Virus record (IMG/VR): IMGVR_UViG_3300031884_000002
Span: 248,001-312,000 of that record
Direction: 5' to 3' (one strand)
DNA: 64,000 nucleotides
Source of the DNA: a virus
Below the pieces are notes generated by a model. It searched no databases. It saw nothing but the letters and a program-made list of their open reading frames with translations, and had not been told where the DNA came from. Position numbers and translations under genes: made by a program. Shown piece after piece: positions 54,753-61,247 of the stretch. The first letter of the stretch is position 1. The number at the start of each line of letters is the position of its first letter.

Positions 54753-57700
54753 TTATATATGTTTAACTTGAGAGAATCCTCCGATTCGTTTTACCTCTAT
54801 ATTATTTTCTATAATATCTTTGATTTCCGATTGATGGCTAATGATAAAAATACCAGAAAACTTTGATTTTAACATAGAAAATAAAGTATCCATAGATAAT
54901 AAGTTTTCACTATCAAGGACTCCAAATCCCTCATCACACAGAAGAACGTCAGTTCTAACTAAATTGGAAGCCATTATAAGACCAACTCTTATAGCAAACT
55001 CCATTTCAAACCTTTCTGCTCCAGAACACGTTTCAATTACATTCTTTCTATCATCGTAACAGATATATGGAATTATATCTGTTCCGGTATCCTCTAATTT
55101 CAATGTAAAATCAGTAATTTGAGTGAGTATATCATTTACTTCCTTTTCAATGGTAGGAATGGCGTTGCATATAATACGATAGGGAATTCCATCTCGTCCG
55201 ATTGCTTCTATATATTTTTCATAATCATCGAATTGTGCTTCTTTTTCTTTAATATTCTTAATTGTAGTTTTTAGATTTGATATGGTATTTTTAAATACTT
55301 CTGCTTTACCGTATATCTCGGTCATTTTACTATTTTGTTTATTTATAGAAGATTCAATATTATTTGCTTCGGTTTTATAAGTTGATAATGTCTTATTGAT
55401 TGTATTATTATTTTCAACCGAGGTTAGATTTCTATTATATATATCTATTTTCAAACTGGTCGAAGTTAAGTTTTCTTTGTTTTTTGTCAATACATTGTTT
55501 TTATTTAGAATTGAAATTGATAATGACTGAGATATATCTTTTAAAACTCCTTGTTTACTTAATAATTTGGTATATAATTCATATTTTGAAACCACCCATT
55601 TAATATTTTCAAACTCCGATTCTAATTTTTCAAGATTTTCTACTAATTCTTTTGCTATTATTTTATCTTGTTTTAATTGTTCTTTACAACTGGTAGCATC
55701 TTTTACAAACGCATTATCATTACAGAACTTACAATTTGGGTCGTATTTGTGATTTTTAAGTTTATCTACTTTGTCTAATTTTCCTTTAATTTCTATTTTT
55801 TTATCGTTCATTTTCTTTTTTGCCGCAGAAATTTTATCAACGATTGATTTATATTTTTTATGATTCTCTATTAAATCTAATTTTTCAATTTTAGACACGC
55901 TTTTTTCTACCATCCTAATATAACGCTCATATCTTGATGATTTATGTTTTAGAAATGAAATATCCGATGTTAATTGATTAATAGCTGATTCCAATTTTGA
56001 TTTTTCGATTGTTAGTGAACTTATATCAGTCGGAATATTAAAATCCAATTTAACCAATTTTGATGCCTCTTCCTGTATTTTATTATTGATATTATCTAAT
56101 TCTAATTTTGATGATTTTGTTTCGTCTATTAGTTTATTGTATAATTCATTGGCATAAGCTAATGCATTTTCATTTTGAAGTAGGTCAGTTTGATAATCCT
56201 TTCCTTTGTGTAATTTTAATTCAATGTTTAATTCTTTCCTATTTTCAGTTGCCACACCGCATAATTTATCAAATACATCAATTCCTATAAACTTTACTAA
56301 CATATCTTTCCGGTCACTATTCCCCATATCTATGAATGCTAAATTATTTTTTCCAAATTGAAAATAAGCAGATGTTAAAATAAAATCATCAAATGTTCCA
56401 ATATGATTTCGTATAATTTCATTTGTATCACTTCTTTCCGTTCCATTTAATTCTATTTTTTCATCATTTTCCAATTTCCAGAAATAAACATCCACTTTAA
56501 CTGCTCCTGTCCTTCCGGTGGTTCCAATTCGCTCTATAAAATATCGGATTCCATCAATTTCAATTTCTAATTTGCATTTAAATGATGTTTTTTGATTATT
56601 TATAATATGATTTCCCTTGGATACTCTTGAAGTTTTATCAAATAGTGTAAATAATAAAATCTCGAAAATAGAACTTTTACCGATTTTATTTTTGCCTAAT
56701 ATTCCATATATTCCATTTATATTTTCAAAATTGATACTATTATCCTCTCCATAAGAAAACATGTTTTCCCATTCTAATTTTATGAGTTTGTATCTGGATG
56801 TTTTAGTATGGTCCAAGATTCCGATTTCATTATTAATTTTGCGATTTATATATAAGACACTATCGAGTTTAGTGACCGATATATCAGGTATTATTTCTTT
56901 TAAGTAATCTTCAATTAACTTATTTTGATATTCGACATTGAATATATTTTTAATATTTATATCAGACACTTGTTTATTTGTAGTATCTATATCGGAAGTT
57001 TCTCTGATGTATGAAGTTTCGACTATATTGGATTTTTCTTTTAATTTTGATATTATAGATTTTACTTCGGATGGAATAGTTTCCTTACATATAGTTCTAA
57101 GTCTAACGTTTTTTGGAAGTTTACTAATATCAGTTACTAAATTTCCATGATTTATTTCAATAGTAAAAAATCCATAGTCGTTTGGAATTGTATTATGAAT
57201 ATACGTATTAGTTTCTAAATCCCATAATGAATATCCTTTATTACTTGTTTCTCCGTGATTTTGTTGAATTAAACTACCAGCATATCTTACTGTTGGTTTA
57301 TCATTATTAGAATCATATATTTGTAAATCTTGAGATTTATGAATATCTCCCATTAGAATTAAATGATGATTATCAAACAATGGAAGCATTATATTTGGAT
57401 TATTTAATATGTGTCCCGTATCGGAAATAGATTGGTCGATGGCACCATGAAATAATCCTATGATTCTTTTATATTTGTTTTTATAAACTGACGGAATATT
57501 TTTTCCTAACATGTATTTATCAGGAGAGTCAAACACCGACATATGATTAAATAATATGTCGGCATATCCATATATACCAGAATCTTTTAAATAATATATA
57601 TTATCATTATTTAACATGCTTATGATAGGAGTCAACGCATCCAATCTGTTTTTGTTTTGAACTAAACCGTCGTGATTTCCTGGAATAATAAGGGTTGGAA

Positions 57701-57950
57701 ATATATCAGAACATCCTATAAATAACTCTTTAACTAATTCCAATCCTTCCGGTTCCATTGAAGTTTTTTGATGAAATATATCTCCACATATTACAATTAT
57801 ACTATTATCTACAGGGAGTCCTTTAATCATCTCGAAAAAATTACTAAATACGTGTCTATATTCTTCTATACGTGAGTTATTTCTACAATGGATATCCGCC
57901 ATATGGACGATGTATTTAATATCGTGTTGATTTGTTTTTAATATATTCAT
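54753..57950 (-). CDS. Fused Mre11/Rad50-type protein (SbcD-SbcC, gp47-gp46 fusion; 1065 aa)
   Basis: The N-terminal phosphoesterase has ADIH (18-21), GDIFH (56-60), GNHD (91-94) and GDIH (201-204). From residue 390 the SMC-type ATPase begins: Walker A GKNKIGKSS (419-427), long coiled coils, a zinc hook CKFC (740-743), signature CSGAE (975-979), Walker B DVLLCDEG (1001-1008) and ISH. In T4 these are two genes, gp47 and gp46, acting in recombination-dependent replication and end resection. Here nuclease and ATPase are one chain with both parts apparently complete. It overlaps a membrane protein frame upstream. Confidence 0.92.
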   Translation of the reverse strand: MNILKTNQHDIKYIVHMADIHCRNNSRIEEYRHVFSNFFEMIKGLPVDNSIIVICGDIFHQKTSMEPEGLELVKELFIGCSDIFPTLIIPGNHDGLVQNKNRLDALTPIISMLNNDNIYYLKDSGIYGYADILFNHMSVFDSPDKYMLGKNIPSVYKNKYKRIIGLFHGAIDQSISDTGHILNNPNIMLPLFDNHHLILMGDIHKSQDLQIYDSNNDKPTVRYAGSLIQQNHGETSNKGYSLWDLETNTYIHNTIPNDYGFFTIEINHGNLVTDISKLPKNVRLRTICKETIPSEVKSIISKLKEKSNIVETSYIRETSDIDTTNKQVSDINIKNIFNVEYQNKLIEDYLKEIIPDISVTKLDSVLYINRKINNEIGILDHTKTSRYKLIKLEWENMFSYGEDNSINFENINGIYGILGKNKIGKSSIFEILLFTLFDKTSRVSKGNHIINNQKTSFKCKLEIEIDGIRYFIERIGTTGRTGAVKVDVYFWKLENDEKIELNGTERSDTNEIIRNHIGTFDDFILTSAYFQFGKNNLAFIDMGNSDRKDMLVKFIGIDVFDKLCGVATENRKELNIELKLHKGKDYQTDLLQNENALAYANELYNKLIDETKSSKLELDNINNKIQEEASKLVKLDFNIPTDISSLTIEKSKLESAINQLTSDISFLKHKSSRYERYIRMVEKSVSKIEKLDLIENHKKYKSIVDKISAAKKKMNDKKIEIKGKLDKVDKLKNHKYDPNCKFCNDNAFVKDATSCKEQLKQDKIIAKELVENLEKLESEFENIKWVVSKYELYTKLLSKQGVLKDISQSLSISILNKNNVLTKNKENLTSTSLKIDIYNRNLTSVENNNTINKTLSTYKTEANNIESSINKQNSKMTEIYGKAEVFKNTISNLKTTIKNIKEKEAQFDDYEKYIEAIGRDGIPYRIICNAIPTIEKEVNDILTQITDFTLKLEDTGTDIIPYICYDDRKNVIETCSGAERFEMEFAIRVGLIMASNLVRTDVLLCDEGFGVLDSENLLSMDTLFSMLKSKFSGIFIISHQSEIKDIIENNIEVKRIGGFSQVKHI

Positions 57951-57979
57951 AAATTAAGCAGTATAATTCCTATAATAGA

Positions 57980-58264
57980 CTAAATAATTCCTATAAATTG
58001 TAAGTTGGTTATATGTTCCTTGAAAATTACCAATCCTAAAAATATAGTGGATAATGATGCTAAAATATTCCACATACTTCCAGTAGTAGATAGATTTTTT
58101 CCATAGTAAATTGCTGGCAACCAACCTATAGTTCCTATTAAATATGATATACATACTATAATTGCTAATTTTATATTAGGAGATATAGAAAATAATTTAG
58201 AATAATATTCTCCTATTATAAAAAAAATGGATGATATTATCAAATATAATATTGGTTGTCTCAT
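57980..58264 (-). CDS. SMR/DMT-type membrane protein, cut short by TAG (94 aa)
   Basis: Three to four membrane segments (PILYLIISSIFFIIG with an early Glu, LAIIVCISYLIGTIGWL, MWNILASLSTIFLGLVIF, LQFIGII) match the small multidrug-resistance/EmrE group. The frame ends with TAG at 57980. If that codon is read through, it continues SIIGIILLNL and ends in a TGA that overlaps the next ATG (57947-57949). This completes the fourth helix and restores the ATGA junction used elsewhere in the operon. It is a nonsense mutant or a suppressed codon. The transported compound is unknown. Confidence 0.65.
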   Translation of the reverse strand: MRQPILYLIISSIFFIIGEYYSKLFSISPNIKLAIIVCISYLIGTIGWLPAIYYGKNLSTTGSMWNILASLSTIFLGLVIFKEHITNLQFIGII

Positions 58265-59211
58265 AATTTACTTAATTTATACAAAAGTCCTTGTTCCCAG
58301 TTATATGATACAGAGTTTCTAATCAATTCACTTACTTTTTGAAATCCTATTTGAGATGGGTCTTTCCCATTCAATCTTACCCAATGAACGTTTATTCCAT
58401 ATCTTATTAATTTTTCACAATTTTTAACGGCATCATCCATAGCATCATTATCCAAAATTATATTAACTCTTTTAACTCCTTTGAATATAAGTTTTTCTTG
58501 TAATTTTTTTGATGGATATTTACCAAATAATGGTATTGCGTTTTTCCGGACGGCAAATGCATCAAATACTCCTTCTACCAGATTAACATCTTCATTGAAG
58601 TTTATCATATTTTCAAATCCAATAATATTCATATCTCGATTTGGTTTTCGATATCTATAAACATCATTGTCATAATATTGACGACCTATAAAAAAATTTA
58701 ACTCATTATTAGAATCGTATGATGGAATTATAATATGATTCTGATATTCACCATCTTCACAATAACCTAAATTATAACGTATAATATCATCTATTAATAC
58801 GTTTCTTTTTTTGAGATATTTAATAGCATTTTTATATTCTTGTGTGTTGGTTGGACGTGACAATGAAATAAATCCAGATGGAAGAGACAATTTTTCTTCT
58901 ATTTTTTCAATGATTCCGGATTTTCTATAAGTTCTTATTTCTCCCGATAACTTGAATAATTTTTCTCTTAGATAAGATGGAGAATTTAATTTTCTAAGCA
59001 ACGACCCTAATGATTTACTTGGAACATTACATCTCCAACAATTACTATACCCAATATGCTCTCCTTCAATACAAACTTCGAACTTTTTAGACCCATCATT
59101 ACGTTTACAAAACGGACAATTAAACAATAATTGAGTATCGGCTCTTCTGAGCCTTCCGGTCTGTTTAAACGCCTCGTTTAATATTGAAATTATGTCGGAC
59201 TTGATTAGCAT
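58261..59211 (-). CDS. DnaG-type primase, T4 gp61-like (316 aa)
   Basis: Makes RNA primers on the lagging strand at the fork. Zinc-binding pairs CPFC (32-35) and CWRC (58-61) open the protein. The toprim core has VEGVFDAFA (about 213) and ILDNDAMDD (about 253), which supply the acidic metal ligands. There is no helicase domain, as in T4 gp61. It lies in an operon with the 62-residue gene before it and the membrane protein after it (ATGA overlap). Confidence 0.88.
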   Translation of the reverse strand: MLIKSDIISILNEAFKQTGRLRRADTQLLFNCPFCKRNDGSKKFEVCIEGEHIGYSNCWRCNVPSKSLGSLLRKLNSPSYLREKLFKLSGEIRTYRKSGIIEKIEEKLSLPSGFISLSRPTNTQEYKNAIKYLKKRNVLIDDIIRYNLGYCEDGEYQNHIIIPSYDSNNELNFFIGRQYYDNDVYRYRKPNRDMNIIGFENMINFNEDVNLVEGVFDAFAVRKNAIPLFGKYPSKKLQEKLIFKGVKRVNIILDNDAMDDAVKNCEKLIRYGINVHWVRLNGKDPSQIGFQKVSELIRNSVSYNWEQGLLYKLSKL

Positions 59212-59213
59212 CC

Positions 59214-59393
59214 TTACTTGGAAGCTTTTTTAATCATTTCAACTGCCCATTTAGTTGGTGATTTTTCCATTTTTTTAAATGGAGAATTGGGCAAATCTTT
59301 AATTCTGAATTTGGGATGCATATACATAGAACTCACGGTAAGCCCATTTTCCAACGTAATCTCAATTTTAATATTTTTCACTTTAGTATTCAT
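59214..59393 (-). CDS. Small hypothetical protein before primase (59 aa)
   Basis: A small basic alpha/beta protein (KIEITLENGLTVSSMYMHP, then a KWAVEMIKKASK helix). Two ATG codons lie 9 nt apart; I take the second at 59393 as the better spaced after a sigma70-like promoter, but the first (59402) is possible. It ends 2 nt before the primase start. Function unknown. Confidence 0.45.
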   Translation of the reverse strand: MNTKVKNIKIEITLENGLTVSSMYMHPKFRIKDLPNSPFKKMEKSPTKWAVEMIKKASK

Positions 59394-59437
59394 ACTTTTC
59401 ATAGAATACCAGAAATCAAGTCACTTCTCAACTTTTT

Positions 59438-59836
59438 TTATTTGGCTCTATTAACTAATCTACATCCCACATATTTATTATAGTATTCTTTATCAAAAAT
59501 AGCATTACTATCTATAATATGTTTTACCTCGGCATAATTCAATGTTAATTTTGAATCGCACCATTGTATAATTTCAAACTTAAAATTATCTTTTCCTAAT
59601 TTAGATATATCTTCCTGTAACGAAACACACGAACCACAATAGGTTTTCCAATCACTTTCCGTTGTTCCTCTTCTTTTATTTTTATTTCCTTTTAATGCCT
59701 TTTTACAGGTTTTAAATATAATAAGTTTTCTACCTATATATTTTTTGTTATTGGATTTATTAGTTATTAAATATATAAATCCAATACTACCATCTGGAAT
59801 ATTTCCTTCAAATTGCCAATGTCCATTATCATTCAT
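59438..59836 (-). CDS. GIY-YIG nuclease, short form (132 aa)
   Basis: GFIYLITNKSNNKKYIGRK carries the GIY and YIG elements (here IYL and YIG), followed by DWKTYCGSCVSLQED and a Lys/Asp-rich core with an AEVKHIIDSNAIF helix that supplies the catalytic Glu. It lacks a separate DNA-binding domain. This short class occurs in T4-like phages as Seg-like or repair-type nucleases. The octamer is 4 nt before the start. Confidence 0.75.
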   Translation of the reverse strand: MNDNGHWQFEGNIPDGSIGFIYLITNKSNNKKYIGRKLIIFKTCKKALKGNKNKRRGTTESDWKTYCGSCVSLQEDISKLGKDNFKFEIIQWCDSKLTLNYAEVKHIIDSNAIFDKEYYNKYVGCRLVNRAK

Positions 59837-59840
59837 AGTA

Positions 59841-59848
59841 TATAAATA
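59841..59848 (-). promoter_or_regulatory. Late-type octamer TATTTATA (minus strand)
   Basis: It lies 4 nt before the start at 59836, directly after the hairpin of the upstream gene. Confidence 0.5.
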
Positions 59849-59853
59849 GCAAA

Positions 59854-59875
59854 CCCTCTCAATTAGATGAGAGGG
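59854..59875 (-). terminator. Hairpin at the end of the 59859-60095 gene
   Basis: An 8-bp perfect stem CCCTCTCA with TGAGAGGG and a 6-base loop. The stop codon of the gene lies within it. Only a weak T-run follows (TTTGCTATTTA), so termination may be partial or the hairpin may protect the transcript end. Confidence 0.55.
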
Positions 59876-60095
59876 CTGCTAAATATAACTCTTTAGGATT
59901 GTTTATTTGATTTTTTTTAAACGAACAGCCTCCAGTATATGGGAATGTTATATATTCAGATGTAAATACATCTTTCATATTTAAGTTTTTTAATCCACGA
60001 TAATAGTCGGGCCAAGTATTATCAATCAAATATTCACTATTTTCATATTTAACTGCTTGTTCTTCTAACCAAGTATTCAATGTTTCAATATCCAT
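59859..60095 (-). CDS. Small hypothetical protein (78 aa)
   Basis: I start it at 60095, after the stop of the upstream gene, and not at an earlier in-frame codon inside that gene. It has an N-terminal helix (DIETLNTWLEEQAVKYE), a Trp/Tyr-rich middle (NTWPDYYRGLKN) and YITFPYTGGCSF. No known domain. It is co-transcribed with the fibre/coiled-coil gene and ends in a hairpin. Confidence 0.45.
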   Translation of the reverse strand: MDIETLNTWLEEQAVKYENSEYLIDNTWPDYYRGLKNLNMKDVFTSEYITFPYTGGCSFKKNQINNPKELYLAALSSN

Positions 60096-60099
60096 ATAT

Positions 60100-60786
60100 T
60101 TAGAATGTTGATAATGCTGATAATGAACTTCCACTTATGGAACCAACTGCCCACGAAGAATTGGATACATCAAGTTGATGAGATGGATTTTTAATTCCCA
60201 CTCCAATATTTACATTGGAATAACTTGAAATTCCCCCCCAACTTGAGGTTCCCCAAGTTGAACCTGTTATTGCAAAAGATGCATTTGAATGTGAAGAATA
60301 TGATGAACTTAAGGCATATGAATTTGCATATCCCGTATTAGAATTAAGAAATGATTCTCTCCATTCCCATTTATTACGAACATATTGGTCGAACTCTTTA
60401 GTATCCAATTCAATTTCTTTATCAACGGATAATTCCAATCTACGAATGGTTCCGATATAATCATCACCGTGATCTTCGGGATACTTATTAGACATATACA
60501 AATATCCCCTCTTCTCTCTTTTTTCAACTAATTCCAATTCTTTTTTAACTTGTCCTTTGACTGCTGCTTTATTTTCCCTCAACTGTTTTCTCATCTTCTT
60601 AATTGTTGCTTTATGATTTTTTTCTAATTCTGATAATTTATCCTTTTCATATTTCTTAAGAAAATTAGAAGCATCATTCCAATAGCCTTCGATAGCATCA
60701 TTGAGTATTTTATCGTGCTTTTGTTTGTTCTCCTTCACTATTTGAAGGACTTCTGGTGTTTTTACTTTGATTTGATACAGTGACAT
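60100..60786 (-). CDS. Coiled coil fused to fibre-type module (228 aa)
   Basis: Residues 1-145 form a long charged coiled coil (KTPEVLQIVKENKQKHDKI, then KKMRKQLRENKAAVKGQV) of a type seen alone as a small protein in other myoviruses. Residues 150-228 are a piece of fibre: SYALSSSYSSHSNASFAITG, then NIGVGIKNP and HQLDVSN, the collar shared with the + strand fibres. A coiled coil carrying one fibre collar suggests gene fusion by recombination with a fibre gene. A short whisker or chaperone is possible. Confidence 0.55.
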   Translation of the reverse strand: MSLYQIKVKTPEVLQIVKENKQKHDKILNDAIEGYWNDASNFLKKYEKDKLSELEKNHKATIKKMRKQLRENKAAVKGQVKKELELVEKREKRGYLYMSNKYPEDHGDDYIGTIRRLELSVDKEIELDTKEFDQYVRNKWEWRESFLNSNTGYANSYALSSSYSSHSNASFAITGSTWGTSSWGGISSYSNVNIGVGIKNPSHQLDVSNSSWAVGSISGSSLSALSTF

Positions 60787-60898
60787 AACTTTTTGACTTT
60801 CTTTTTATTGTTTTTACGGCAAATGTTGTCATTGCCGACATTATATACATATATGAAAAATATTAAAAAATAACAAAATAAATGAATTATTTTTATAA

Positions 60899-60925
60899 TG
60901 AAAAAACTCTCCATTCGGAGAGTTT
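60899..60925 (-). terminator. Intrinsic terminator after the 88-residue gene
   Basis: A 9-bp perfect stem AAACTCTCC with GGAGAGTTT, 4-base loop, followed on the minus strand by TTTTTT. It lies 21 nt after the stop at 60946. Confidence 0.8.
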
Positions 60926-60945
60926 AATCGAAAATTATTTAATTA

Positions 60946-61212
60946 TTATTTATACCTAGTTGTATTTATGTTATTAGCATAGCGGGAGATTTCTTTATAA
61001 TTTCCTCCATCAGTTACTCCTTCAAAATTACTCTGTCCTAATGTTTCTTTAACTTGAAACTGTGGATTTGTATCATATAATTTTGATTGTAATGATGCCG
61101 GTGCAGTAGCAGTTCCAGCCGTTTTTGCATTAAATGCACCTCCTTCACTTTGCTGGGCATATCGAGTAGCTAGGTTAATAGTGAGGCTTGTTCTTTGTGT
61201 TTCGTTGGGCAT
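60946..61212 (-). CDS. Small virion-type protein (88 aa)
   Basis: A polar Gln/Thr/Ala/Asn-rich protein (LATRYAQQSEGGAFNAKTAG, then FEGVTDGGNYKEISRYANNI) without helices strong enough for a coiled coil. It has its own octamer promoter and a strong terminator, so it is a single-gene late unit, which points to high expression. The composition fits a decoration or tail-associated protein, but no family is recognised. Confidence 0.5.
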   Translation of the reverse strand: MPNETQRTSLTINLATRYAQQSEGGAFNAKTAGTATAPASLQSKLYDTNPQFQVKETLGQSNFEGVTDGGNYKEISRYANNINTTRYK

Positions 61213-61235
61213 AATGTTATATTTTTACTGTTATA

Positions 61236-61243
61236 TATAAATA
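61236..61243 (-). promoter_or_regulatory. Late-type octamer TATTTATA (minus strand)
   Basis: It lies 23 nt before the start at 61212. Confidence 0.45.
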
Positions 61244-61247
61244 TAAA

